From NCBI GenBank assembly GCA_904420095.1, contig CAJFUB010000007.1:154724-218723 (forward strand): 64,000 bases of DNA, written 5' to 3'. The position numbers and the translations under genes were made by a program. The notes under the pieces are model-generated. The model made no database searches. It saw nothing but the letters and a program-made list of their open reading frames with translations, and was not told the DNA's origin. The stretch is from an uncultured Clostridia bacterium. GTDB taxonomy: Bacteria > Bacillota > Clostridia > UBA1212 > UBA1255. Below are positions 1 through 8,654 of this stretch, one piece after another (position 1 is the stretch's first letter; the number at the start of each line of letters is the position of its first letter).

Positions 1-837
1 GCCTCCCTGAAACGCCGACGTAAATTTCTGGTCCGTCATAACGCCCTGAACAAACAAAATAATGATTGCCCCGAGAATCATGCCGCCCACGCCGTAATAC
101 GTCTGCGCTTCAAACTTTGCAAGCAGCTTTGCAATCAGCTTTGAAATCAGAATAAAGCCCGCGATTCCGCCTATGGCAAAAGCCAGGACGAGCCAGATCG
201 ATCTCGACGACTCCCACGCGCGGTCAAATTCGCCGCTGATCAGATATTTCAGCATGTCTGTACATTCGCTGACGGCGCCGTACACTTTATTGTACTGTCC
301 AAGCACCATAAGGGTAACGGATCCGCTCACGCCCGGAATCGACATCAGCGCGCAGGACAAAAAGCCGGAAAACAAAATCACTACCGTGTCCTTGAGACCA
401 GTCAGGTAGTACGCCGTATTCACAGCGCCCTCGCCGGCGTTTCCATTGGAAAAGAACCCCATCAGCAAAATGAGTCCCATGCTGAACAGCGTAATCAGCA
501 GATACGCCGGATGAAACTTCTTGCTCTTCAATTTTCTCAGAACCAATGGAATGCTGCCAAGTACAAGGCCGATAAAGAAAAAGTATGCCTGCTGCGTATA
601 GGTTTCACAGATCATCAAAATCAGCTTAGTAGACAGCAGGATTCCGACGACCGCGCCGAGAACGATTGGCAATAAAAACAGAATATTCTTTTTGATATTC
701 TTTCTGAAGTCACTGACGGCGTGGATCATTTTTTCATACAATCCTACGACAACCGCAAAAATGCTTCCCGAAAGCCCCGGGATCACGACAGCGATTCCGA
801 TAAAGATTCCCTTGACAAAATTTATAATCTGAGTCAT
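1..837 (-). CDS. DUF368 family polytopic membrane protein, 3' end outside window
   Basis: The frame stays open from ATG at 837 to the window edge (279 codons), so the C terminus is missing. The start is preceded by GAGGAGGG six bases upstream. The N terminus reads MTQIINFVKGIFIGIAVVIP followed by GLSGS, and a second PGVSGS motif lies near residue 170; this repeated proline-glycine-serine signature amid about eight hydrophobic segments is typical of DUF368. Some family members are reported to move undecaprenyl phosphate across the membrane (PopT), so recycling of the wall carrier lipid is a reasonable family-based guess. It is divergent from the small membrane protein at 904 and has its own promoter. 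Confidence 0.85.
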   Translation of the reverse strand, partial: MTQIINFVKGIFIGIAVVIPGLSGSIFAVVVGLYEKMIHAVSDFRKNIKKNILFLLPIVLGAVVGILLSTKLILMICETYTQQAYFFFIGLVLGSIPLVLRKLKSKKFHPAYLLITLFSMGLILLMGFFSNGNAGEGAVNTAYYLTGLKDTVVILFSGFLSCALMSIPGVSGSVTLMVLGQYNKVYGAVSECTDMLKYLISGEFDRAWESSRSIWLVLAFAIGGIAGFILISKLIAKLLAKFEAQTYYGVGGMILGAIIILFVQGVMTDQKFTSAFQGG

Positions 838-857
838 TGTTTCCCTCCTCTTTTTAT

Positions 858-886
858 AGTATAATAAATAGGAATTATATTTGCAA
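858..886 (-). promoter_or_regulatory. Sigma-A type promoter of the DUF368 gene
   Basis: On the minus strand TTGCAA (881-886) and TATACT (858-863) are separated by exactly 17 bases, and the start codon follows about 20 bases after the -10 box. Confidence 0.6.
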
Positions 887-903
887 CAAGGAAGTTTGCC
901 GGC

Positions 904-1434
904 ATGGAGAAACAGAAGCACTTCTTTTCGCGCGAAAACAGGACATCCCTGCTCATCGCTCTGATCCTCACCATTTTAAATATCGCAATCGTATTTTGTT
1001 TTGATCTGCAGAATCTTTCACTCGAGGATCGCCGCCTCACGGCGTTTCAGATCGTTGCGTCGGCCGCTGTTTATATATTGTATATCGTCTTTTGTATTTT
1101 TATGCGGATTCGGCGCTACACGGCGCTTGCGAAAGCGCTGTTTTACTATCAGCTGGTAGGAGCCGCCGCCTATATCCTGTATTTTTTCTGTTTTCTGTTT
1201 CGTATCGGCTTCGGCGAAGCCTTTTACACCCTCTTCAATACGTGGACCTTGCTGTTTCAGCCGATCATGGTGGCACTCGGACGCCTTTCAGGAATTCAGG
1301 CAAAGTATCTGAGCGCTTTGTTTTATCTGGTGCTCACCCTGATCACGGGAAAAACGGTGATCGCCATTCGAAAGGACATCGCTTACGAAAAACAATATCG
1401 CGAAGATCATATGCATGAGAAAACCGAAGAATAA
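904..1434 (+). CDS. Small four-helix membrane protein, unknown function
   Basis: This 176-residue protein has four predicted hydrophobic helices (about residues 15-35, 48-68, 78-100 and 115-150), a lysine-rich N terminus and a charged C terminus. I recognise no family motif. The start has GGAAG about ten bases upstream. It is divergent from the DUF368 gene, with 66 bases between the starts, and its stop codon abuts the stop codon of the gene on the other strand, so no separate terminator fits between them. A role with the neighbouring lipid-carrier protein is possible but unsupported. Confidence 0.6.
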   Translation: MEKQKHFFSRENRTSLLIALILTILNIAIVFCFDLQNLSLEDRRLTAFQIVASAAVYILYIVFCIFMRIRRYTALAKALFYYQLVGAAAYILYFFCFLFRIGFGEAFYTLFNTWTLLFQPIMVALGRLSGIQAKYLSALFYLVLTLITGKTVIAIRKDIAYEKQYREDHMHEKTEE

Positions 1435-2907
1435 TTATTTTGTGATTTCCTGACAGCTGATTTCATCGCGCACATCTTTCCAGTCCGCATGATAGCGCTT
1501 TTTCTCCTCGTCCTTTTTTTCAAATCCGGCATCCTGAACATAATCCCGCATTAGCTCCACGAGCCCTGTATCCAGCTCCTTCGCGGCATAGGCGTCCAGA
1601 TAAGAAAGCGACGCGGTAAAAACGGGCGCGGGAACGGCGCCCTCTGCGGCAAGACCTGCGATACGCCGCAGGGAAACGGAATAGCGCTTCACTGTGCCTG
1701 CAAAATAAGGATCTTCTAAAAGAGACTTAACATCCTGACGGTTCCGAAACGCATCGATCGCCCGGGAAAGAATTCTGGCGCGAATATAAGAGCCTCCCTG
1801 AAACGTAATTGCAGCGTCCAGCGGATCCGTTCCCCAGATGTAAAGATCGGAAGCACGCCGCAGCAATGCAAACGCCTGCGTGTAAATGCACAACGTGCAA
1901 AGGTAAAGACCGTTTCTGACATCTTCGATGAATGCTTTTTTCTCATCATTAATAATATGTATTTCTTTTTCCGCCTCGCCTGCCACCAGGTCGGAAAAGG
2001 CCGTTCGTTCTTTTTTCAAAGCGGTAAGAAAGCGCTGGTTCAGCGCCGCATAAATAGATGGGATCGGCACGGAAAGCTCCGCTGCACTGGTACAGAGCCA
2101 GACGACGGATTTGCCGTATCCCACCTTGTCCGATACAAGCTCTGTCAAAGGTTTCCCCGTCTCGGCGTCCCGTTTGCTTAAAATATCGTATGCCGCCTGT
2201 ATGAAAAAGCTCTCGTTATCACCGGTTCCCCATTCGCCGATGATCTCACGCAGCTGTGTTTCATCACAGCCTCCGATGTGCCTCAGGACAGAAATCGCCT
2301 CAGATAAAGCCTGCATGACGCCGTACGCGATTCCGTTATGAAGCATTTTTACATACTGCCCGGCTCCGTCCGGTCCCATATAGGCGCAGCAAGGGAATCC
2401 GTCATATTTCGAGGAAACACAGCAAAGCATGTCATAAATGCTGGTATAAGCGTCCAGAGAGCCCCCCGCCATGATGGAAGCGCCGGCAAGCGCTCCCGTT
2501 TCCGCGCCGGAAAATCCGGCTCCTATATACGCGATCTGCTTTTTCTCAAATTGCCGGCATCTTGCGGCAGTAACTTTATAATTCGTATCACAGGTATCAA
2601 TGAGGATATCTCCCTCCCCGGCAAGCTCATACAGCTCCCGCAGCATTTCCTCAGCAAAAACGCCGCTCCGGCTGACAACAAACAAAATTCTCGGAGCTTT
2701 CAGCAGATTTACCGTCATCTCGGAGGAAGTGGAGGCAAGAATCCCCATTTCCTGAATTTCAGCGATATACCGGTTCATTTCATCCCGGGACATATTGTCC
2801 AGGCCCGTATTATACAGCACGGTCGAATACCCGTTTGCGCTGAGGTCAAACGCCAAATTCCGGCCCGCTTCTCCATCTGTAATTACGCCGACGTCATATT
2901 TATTCAC
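1435..2907 (-). CDS. 6-phosphogluconate dehydrogenase-like protein with lost catalytic residues
   Basis: Length (490 residues) and order of motifs match decarboxylating 6-phosphogluconate dehydrogenase: an N-terminal Rossmann region, GFSGAETGA near residue 131 (family: GVSGGEEGA), VKMLHNGIAYGVMQ near 186, and a C-terminal helical half. The catalytic Lys (K187), His (H190) and Asn (N191) are kept, but the family's general acid Glu (GIEYGDMQ) is Ala here (A194), and the C-terminal RDYxxxH phosphate-binding His is also Ala. The Rossmann fingerprint is altered (TDGEAGRN in place of GLAVMGQN). It is probably not a working 6PGDH; it may be a pseudoenzyme or act on another substrate. It is last in a five-gene run, 31 bases after the acyl-CoA synthetase. 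Confidence 0.7.
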   Translation of the reverse strand: MNKYDVGVITDGEAGRNLAFDLSANGYSTVLYNTGLDNMSRDEMNRYIAEIQEMGILASTSSEMTVNLLKAPRILFVVSRSGVFAEEMLRELYELAGEGDILIDTCDTNYKVTAARCRQFEKKQIAYIGAGFSGAETGALAGASIMAGGSLDAYTSIYDMLCCVSSKYDGFPCCAYMGPDGAGQYVKMLHNGIAYGVMQALSEAISVLRHIGGCDETQLREIIGEWGTGDNESFFIQAAYDILSKRDAETGKPLTELVSDKVGYGKSVVWLCTSAAELSVPIPSIYAALNQRFLTALKKERTAFSDLVAGEAEKEIHIINDEKKAFIEDVRNGLYLCTLCIYTQAFALLRRASDLYIWGTDPLDAAITFQGGSYIRARILSRAIDAFRNRQDVKSLLEDPYFAGTVKRYSVSLRRIAGLAAEGAVPAPVFTASLSYLDAYAAKELDTGLVELMRDYVQDAGFEKKDEEKKRYHADWKDVRDEISCQEITK

Positions 2908-2938
2908 CGCAGTTCAACTCCGAAACGATTTCATGATT

Positions 2939-4681
2939 TTAGTGTGCCGCCTGATTATCCTCGATATACCGCTTGATTTTCTGAGTGGAAGTCTTGATGA
3001 ACTCCGTATCACGCAGTAAAAAATCCTTCACTGCTTTATACGAGACGAGCTGCTTGTTGACCGTTTTGATTTCAGCTCTGATCACGGCTTCCGGCGTATC
3101 CGTCTCTAAAAGCCCGGCCGCTGCGTCCTCTTTTATTTTCTCATAGTCCGGGAAAACATTCGCTTTTACGATCGTTTCTCCGTCCTCCGCAGCTTCTCCG
3201 TACACGACAACTTCTGCAATATAAGGACTCTTCAGCAGCAGATACTCGATTTCCTCCGGAAAAATATTTTTGCCGTTTTTCGTAACGATAACGTTCTTTT
3301 TTCTCCCTGTAATATGAACGAATTTATCTTTATCCATATAACCGAGATCTCCCGTATGGAAAAAGCCTCTGGCGTCGATGGCCTGCTTCGTTGCGGTTTC
3401 GTCATGGTAATAGCCAAGCATGACGTTCGGTCCTTTAATCGTGATCTCGCCGATTCCCGCGGCATCTGGCGCGTCGATCTCCAGCTCCGTTCCCGGCATC
3501 GGCATTCCTGCGGCATCGTCTTTAAAATCGCAGTTTCTGTTCAGCGCCGCGATCGGAGCGCATTCCGTAAGGCCATACCCTTGGATCGTCAAAATACCGA
3601 AGTTTCTGAAGTCCTTACTTACCTGAGGATCGACTGCCGCAGCGCCCGAAATAAATAGGCGCATATGTCCCCCAAAGCTTTCATGTACCTTTGCGAACAG
3701 CTTTTTAGAGCGATCCATACCGATTTTACGCAGAACAGAATTCAGCCGCAGCGCAAATTTTACCTTTTTGGCAAGGCCCTGCTTCCGGATCGTGTCCCAA
3801 ACCCTTCGGTGCATCGATTCCAGCACCAGGGGAACCACCAGCATCATCGTGATCTTGCCCTCCGCCATGTTTTTTGTAATATGACGCAGTCCCTCACAAT
3901 ATGCGACGGTGCTGCCTCTGTACACGGGGCAAAGAAAGCCGCAGGTGCATTCGTATGTATGATGAATCGGAAGAATCGAGAGAAAGATATCCTTATCGTC
4001 TATATAAACCATTGACGACATTGCCATGAGATTCTCGCAAATATTCTTATGCGAAAGCATTACCGCCTTTGAGACATCCGTCGTGCCAGAGGTAAAAAGA
4101 AGAATCTGCATCGCGTCCCGGTCGATCACTGCATCGGTAAAAGCGGTATCGCCTTCTGCCAGCAGCTCCCGTCCCTCGCGGAGCAAATCATATATCGAAT
4201 AATAGGGCGCCTCCTCTGCTTCTGCGCGCTGAGGATCCGGCTGCTCCATGGTGATCAGATGCTTTAACGTCGGCACCTGAGCTTTGCAGGCAAGAATCTT
4301 TTCTGTCAGTTTTGGAGAAAAAATAATCGTCGTAACCTCTGCCCTGTTCAATGAAATCACGATTTCGTTCACCGGCAACTCTTTATCGAGCGGGACGGCA
4401 ATTCCCGTCCCGTTCACGACCGCAAGATAGGATACCGACCATTCATATCTGTTTTCACCGATTATTGCGATTCGTTCGCCCTTGCAGCCCTTTTTGATCA
4501 GCGCCGTGCCAAGCGCATCCACATCTTCTTTATACTGGTTAAAAGAGACGGGAACATATGGTCCTCCTGGAATGTCCTTTTTTAAAAACGCGGCTTTTTC
4601 TCCAAAAGTCTTCGCAGATTTCTCCAGCATTTCTTTCAGATCGCGAATCGGCTCCACGTGATACAGCGGTATGTTTTTCAT
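2939..4681 (-). CDS. AMP-forming acyl-CoA synthetase (long-chain fatty acid type)
   Basis: The 580-residue protein is a full ANL-superfamily adenylating enzyme. It shows the P-loop-like LLFTSGTTDVSKAVMLSHKN (unusual: the common form is SGTTGxPKGV), GYGLTECAPIAALN, GFFHTGDLGYMD, the hinge-region ITGRKKNVIVTKNGKNIFPEE, and the C-terminal catalytic lysine in STQKIKRY (K568). The family activates carboxylates to acyl-AMP and then CoA thioesters; the layout resembles FadD-type long-chain enzymes. It follows the barrel protein by 27 bases and precedes the 6PGDH-like gene, so it is likely co-transcribed with both. The acyl substrate cannot be told from sequence. Confidence 0.85.
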   Translation of the reverse strand: MKNIPLYHVEPIRDLKEMLEKSAKTFGEKAAFLKKDIPGGPYVPVSFNQYKEDVDALGTALIKKGCKGERIAIIGENRYEWSVSYLAVVNGTGIAVPLDKELPVNEIVISLNRAEVTTIIFSPKLTEKILACKAQVPTLKHLITMEQPDPQRAEAEEAPYYSIYDLLREGRELLAEGDTAFTDAVIDRDAMQILLFTSGTTDVSKAVMLSHKNICENLMAMSSMVYIDDKDIFLSILPIHHTYECTCGFLCPVYRGSTVAYCEGLRHITKNMAEGKITMMLVVPLVLESMHRRVWDTIRKQGLAKKVKFALRLNSVLRKIGMDRSKKLFAKVHESFGGHMRLFISGAAAVDPQVSKDFRNFGILTIQGYGLTECAPIAALNRNCDFKDDAAGMPMPGTELEIDAPDAAGIGEITIKGPNVMLGYYHDETATKQAIDARGFFHTGDLGYMDKDKFVHITGRKKNVIVTKNGKNIFPEEIEYLLLKSPYIAEVVVYGEAAEDGETIVKANVFPDYEKIKEDAAAGLLETDTPEAVIRAEIKTVNKQLVSYKAVKDFLLRDTEFIKTSTQKIKRYIEDNQAAH

Positions 4682-4708
4682 GAAAGATACTCCTTTTCCG
4701 GTCGGTTC

Positions 4709-5515
4709 TCAAATTATTTTTTTCATATAATTGATATATTGCAAAAATACGACGCCAGGCGCTTCCAGATCAGAATACCACCGTTTCACCCATTCCAGCG
4801 AAAGATATCCGTTATACCCGTTTTCGTTCAGAATTCTCACGCCCTCCTTCACAGGAAGATCCCCGTAGCCCATCATTTTATACTGCAGGCGGCCGTCTCC
4901 GTCTACGACGGAGTCTTTGACATGTACATATTTTATATAGCTGCCGATGTTTTCATAAGTTTGTTCCGGCTGTTCTCCAAAATACCGGTACGGATGGTGC
5001 ATATCCCAAAGGACTCCGACACTGCCGTCGGAAAGTCTTCGCAAAAGTGTGGAAAGCCGTTTTGTGTCAGCATAAACGCCATTCGTTTCGATCAGCAGTG
5101 CAACGCCTCTTTCCTTGGCATACTGTCCTAACGGCTCCAGAGAAGCGGCGACTACGGAATCGTCAATTTCCGCAGAAGGCTGCGGATCTTTATCTCCCAA
5201 AACGCGGACATACGAGGCTCCTAAGGCGCTCGCCGTATCGATATAGGCTTTGCCCTCTTCGAGATACCGCCCGGCATTCGTCTTGTCATACAAATAGCAG
5301 GCCGACGTGAGACAAACGACCTCGAGGTCCATTGCCTTCAATTTATTCTTGGTAGACTGAATATTATTTGCCGAAAATTCCTTGATATCCGGCGCGTACA
5401 GTTCGTTGCCTACGCCGCGGATCTCAATTCCGTCGAAACCCATATCCTTTGCGGTAGCCAGAATTTCATTCCAGGACCATTCTGGGCAGCCGAGTGTAGA
5501 AAAAGATAATTTCAT
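4709..5515 (-). CDS. Xylose-isomerase-like TIM barrel protein (sugar phosphate isomerase/epimerase family)
   Basis: The protein opens MKLSFSTLGCPEWSWNEIL and continues with the GFDGIEIRG strand typical of the AP-endonuclease-2 type barrel. Metal-site candidates are the Glu in LLIETNG, the Asp-His pair in LWDMHHPYR, the His in KYVHVKD and the Glu in LSLEWVKRW. Members act as isomerases or epimerases on sugars or inosose-type compounds in the cytosol. An upstream in-frame GTG at 5524 overlaps the preceding stop, but ATG at 5515 has AAAGGG at good spacing and is preferred (268 residues). It lies in the run with the class IV aminotransferase upstream. Confidence 0.8.
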   Translation of the reverse strand: MKLSFSTLGCPEWSWNEILATAKDMGFDGIEIRGVGNELYAPDIKEFSANNIQSTKNKLKAMDLEVVCLTSACYLYDKTNAGRYLEEGKAYIDTASALGASYVRVLGDKDPQPSAEIDDSVVAASLEPLGQYAKERGVALLIETNGVYADTKRLSTLLRRLSDGSVGVLWDMHHPYRYFGEQPEQTYENIGSYIKYVHVKDSVVDGDGRLQYKMMGYGDLPVKEGVRILNENGYNGYLSLEWVKRWYSDLEAPGVVFLQYINYMKKII

Positions 5516-5520
5516 ATCAA

Positions 5521-6363
5521 TCACCCTTTCGTTATTGTATCAATGTAATTCTGAAAAGCATGCATAATGCGGAGTACCGTACTGTTTTCCGGAGAATTAT
5601 ACTGTATTTCATCGACTTTTGCAATCGGTAAAACATTGATTGAGGTGCCTGTAATAAACAATGCCTCCACTTCCTCCAGCGCGGAGTATCTGATGGGTTC
5701 GAATTTGACGGAAATATTTTCCTGTGCGCAAAGATCAAGCACATACTGCCGCATAATGCCCTCCAGAACCATTTCACGCGGCGCGGTATAGACGGTGCCC
5801 GGTTCTCCTCTGCGTACAAAAAAAAGATTGGACTTGCTCCCCTCCGTAAGATAGCCCTCCGCATTCATCAGCAGCGCCTCGAAAATTTCATTCGCCTGCT
5901 TGAAGGTCTCGATTCTTTCTATATAATCCGATCTCCGTATTTTTGCGTTAGGACTGGGCCGCTCGATCTGAATACACGCCGTTCGGATCCCTTTTTCATA
6001 GTAAGCCGGACCGGGATAAAACTTTTTACTGAGATATACAACAAAATCTTTGCCGGTGCTCATAATTTTTACGTTGCAGTCCCTTTCCTCATTGACGCTG
6101 AGCAAAACAGAGGCGTATTCTTTAAAAGCTGCAAGATCCACCGGATTTTCTATTCCTTCAATTTGAAAGCTGTTTTCCAGGCGGCGGAAATGGTCTTCCA
6201 GGAAAAGGCCTTTTCCATTAATAAACCGGATCACCTCATAAATGACCGGCCCGTCAAACGGAAGAACAATGGCGCCGCTCTCATTTTTCTTCAGTGTGTC
6301 GCTTCCGGTCAGCTCGCTGTTTACGATTAAATAGTGCGCGTTGTTATCGTTAAAGCTTAACAT
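5521..6363 (-). CDS. Class IV PLP-dependent aminotransferase / aminodeoxychorismate lyase-like
   Basis: The 280-residue protein is fold-type IV: an N-terminal domain with VIYEVIRFINGKGLFLEDH (family: E..R...G..f..d.H), the candidate PLP lysine in PNAKIRRSDY (K141), and the cofactor-binding Glu in YLTEGSKSNLFFV (E174), followed by GIMRQYVLDL and FITGTSINVLPI. The family includes branched-chain and D-amino-acid aminotransferases and aminodeoxychorismate lyase; the exact substrate is not clear. Its start overlaps the end of the amidohydrolase gene by 14 bases, which points to translational coupling. Confidence 0.85.
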   Translation of the reverse strand: MLSFNDNNAHYLIVNSELTGSDTLKKNESGAIVLPFDGPVIYEVIRFINGKGLFLEDHFRRLENSFQIEGIENPVDLAAFKEYASVLLSVNEERDCNVKIMSTGKDFVVYLSKKFYPGPAYYEKGIRTACIQIERPSPNAKIRRSDYIERIETFKQANEIFEALLMNAEGYLTEGSKSNLFFVRRGEPGTVYTAPREMVLEGIMRQYVLDLCAQENISVKFEPIRYSALEEVEALFITGTSINVLPIAKVDEIQYNSPENSTVLRIMHAFQNYIDTITKG

Positions 6364-7621
6364 GGTTCACCTCGTAAAGAATCCTTTCTTCATCCAATTT
6401 TTTGAGTTCCCGATGCTCCATCAGGATCTCTCCCCGAACGATTACCGTGTCCACATCGGAAGCCTGCATGGAATATACGACGGCGCTTTTCATATCATTC
6501 AGCGGATTTAAATGAGGCGCCGTCAAATCAATTAAAATCAGGTCTGCGTCCGCTCCTTTGCAGATGCGATTGCCGAAAACTGCCGCGTCGATCACCTGTT
6601 CAGGAGAGACGAGCGCTGGATCTCCGCGCAATCCCTTATATAGTATACCCGCCAAGTGCATTTCTTCAAACAGATTTAAATTGTTATTGCTCGCACATCC
6701 GTCTGTGCCCAGACCGACGCGGATCCCCGCAGCCAGCAATTCCGGAAGAGGCGGCACTCCGCTTGCGAGCTTCAGATTGCTTGTAATATTGACGGATACG
6801 GAAGCACGAGCCTGCTGCAAAATTTCAAAATCTTCGGCTTCCAGGTGTGTACAATGCGCTGCCAGCACTGGAACAGCAAAAGCCCCGATCGATGCAAAAA
6901 AAGCAGCGGGCCTCATTCCGACAGCTTCCAGGCAGTCGGAAATTTCCTTTTTCGTTTCATGGAGATGCATATGGATGCCGAGTCCGTTCGCTTTGGCAAA
7001 CGACACGGCCTCATGCAAAAGGCGGTCGTCATAAAGATATACAGAATGGATTTCACAGATTACGTCGATTCTTCCGTCTCCGGCGCCTTTCCATTTTTTT
7101 ATAAGACGTTCCGCCTCCGCAAAGGTATTTTCCGTAATGCGCGCTCCATTCTCCCAGCGGTTATGCAATACCGGAACGCTCAGGACCGCCTTCAGGCCGG
7201 ATTCCAGAACGGCTTGTGCGATCGCTTCAAACGGTTCATACATATCGGCAAAGGCGACTGTTCCGGAACGAATCATTTCGAGCTGTCCAAGCAGAGAACC
7301 ATAATATACGCTCCTGGAGGTCAATTTTCTCTCGCGCGGAATAATTTCGTTAAACAGCCATTGCTGCAAGGGCAGATCGCTTCCGATATTCCGCAGCAGC
7401 GTCATCGGGCTATGCGTATGCGTATTGATCAATCCGGGCAGAATCAGTTTATTTCTTCCCTCTATTATGTTGACCTTATTGTCGTGCTCGCGAAGGAAGG
7501 CATCGATTTCGGCTTCGTTATTTGTCATAGCCCGGATCCGGCCGCCGTCGATACAGAATCCCTGATAAGTCGGAATACCGTTTTCGGCATAAATTTGAGC
7601 ATTTTTTATCAAAATTGCCAT
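6350..7621 (-). CDS. Metal-dependent amidohydrolase, MtaD/TrzA-type deaminase
   Basis: The subtype III amidohydrolase signature is complete: NTHTHSPMTLLRN (H68 and H70), GTVAFADMYE, HMHLHETKKE, AAHCTHLE and GLGTDGCASNNNLNLFEEM. This set is that of S-adenosylhomocysteine / 5'-methylthioadenosine deaminases and related chlorohydrolases, which deaminate purine nucleosides in the cytosol. The open frame runs back to 7753, but the leader is unlike a protein; ATG at 7621 gives the usual MAILIKNAQI start. A GGAG lies 17 bases upstream, which is long, so the start is not fully certain. It is first in the run that continues with the aminotransferase. Confidence 0.85.
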   Translation of the reverse strand: MAILIKNAQIYAENGIPTYQGFCIDGGRIRAMTNNEAEIDAFLREHDNKVNIIEGRNKLILPGLINTHTHSPMTLLRNIGSDLPLQQWLFNEIIPRERKLTSRSVYYGSLLGQLEMIRSGTVAFADMYEPFEAIAQAVLESGLKAVLSVPVLHNRWENGARITENTFAEAERLIKKWKGAGDGRIDVICEIHSVYLYDDRLLHEAVSFAKANGLGIHMHLHETKKEISDCLEAVGMRPAAFFASIGAFAVPVLAAHCTHLEAEDFEILQQARASVSVNITSNLKLASGVPPLPELLAAGIRVGLGTDGCASNNNLNLFEEMHLAGILYKGLRGDPALVSPEQVIDAAVFGNRICKGADADLILIDLTAPHLNPLNDMKSAVVYSMQASDVDTVIVRGEILMEHRELKKLDEERILYEVNHVKL

Positions 7622-7658
7622 GAAAACACCACTGACGTCTCCTTTCTGCTGCATGATA

Positions 7659-8654
7659 TCATACTTTTTGGTATCTCTGCAAGTCCAGCTCAATAAATTT
7701 AAGCATGGAATACTGGAACGCACGCCGGATCGCCGTTTCCTGCAAAGGTCCAAGCTCGTTTTCCGGAAGAATCAGAATCAGCTTTTTTCTTTTGATTTCC
7801 TCTTTGCGAACGGAAATTCCGCCGTATTCGGCTCCCTGAAAAGCTTCCAGCGTGTCGATCATTTTGAGAACAGTCTTTTCCATGACGCCATTTTTATGGT
7901 AACTAGGCAGCGTGTGATTCAGGCTTTTAATCATAACGGCCGTTCCGTCTTCAAATGCGGCGATCACGGGAAAGGCATCGGGAAGGTTGCCTCCGTACAT
8001 CTGTCTGAAAATTTTCCCTCGGGTAAAATTATTTTCATTCCAAATTCCGGAAAATGGTGCCTCCGATTCTTCTATTTGCAGGAACGGCATTCTGCCGCCG
8101 CCCCATGCGCTACACAAAACCGAAAATTCAAGCTTTACCGGAAAAGGCAAATACGTGTCCACTACGCAGGATGCCGTAAGGCGAATCCGATCGGTTTCCC
8201 GATGAAAAAAGCTGCTTTTATACAAATTCAAATTCTTGAGCTCCAGCACGCCGCTCTTCACAAGCGCATCTTCCGCGAGATAGGAAGCGCACAGCGTCTG
8301 CGCCGCAAATCCATAAATGAAGTCAGACGAATGCTCAGAAAGGTCTCTTAACTGCAGAATATTCCCAAGCAAGCGTTCCTCCTCCGGGGCAAGCGCATCC
8401 GAAAATTGCTGCTGCAAGCTTCCGAAAAGCTCCTTCTTTAACTCCTCCGTCAGCTGGTTCCGGTAAATCGGCGCCCAGCGGCACAGCTCGTCCGCAGTTC
8501 TAAGCACGGACAGCTCCAGAAGATTTCGGGCTGACACGATTTGCAGAACAGAAAGAAAGAGCAGCAGCACTCCCATAAAGGCCGGCAGAACGAGCGCCGC
8601 TTCCAGTGTAATATTCCCTCTGCTTTCCGCTTCCCGTTTAATACGTAATTTCAC
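7659..8654 (-). CDS. TadE-like pseudopilin domain protein
   Basis: After a short basic segment comes GNITLEAALVLPAF and a long hydrophobic helix (about residues 15-40). The Glu-containing 'EAA.vlP.f' start of the helix is the TadE signature for minor pseudopilins processed by a prepilin peptidase. The rest (about 290 residues) is predicted extracellular and unrecognised. An ATG at 8672 is in frame, but GTG at 8654 has GGGAGG six bases upstream and is the better start. It overlaps the 3' end of the DUF5702 gene, so the two are likely coupled. It may be part of a surface fibre or fibre-tip structure. Confidence 0.65.
   Translation of the reverse strand: MKLRIKREAESRGNITLEAALVLPAFMGVLLLFLSVLQIVSARNLLELSVLRTADELCRWAPIYRNQLTEELKKELFGSLQQQFSDALAPEEERLLGNILQLRDLSEHSSDFIYGFAAQTLCASYLAEDALVKSGVLELKNLNLYKSSFFHRETDRIRLTASCVVDTYLPFPVKLEFSVLCSAWGGGRMPFLQIEESEAPFSGIWNENNFTRGKIFRQMYGGNLPDAFPVIAAFEDGTAVMIKSLNHTLPSYHKNGVMEKTVLKMIDTLEAFQGAEYGGISVRKEEIKRKKLILILPENELGPLQETAIRRAFQYSMLKFIELDLQRYQKV

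Noticed and set aside
2338..2976. 212-residue plus-strand open frame inside the 6PGDH-like gene
   Set aside because: It runs antisense to a gene with clear family motifs; its composition is skewed and it has no ribosome site or family match.
6845..7696. 283-residue plus-strand open frame opposite the amidohydrolase
   Set aside because: The minus strand carries complete amidohydrolase motifs over the same span; the plus frame is a GC-skew shadow.
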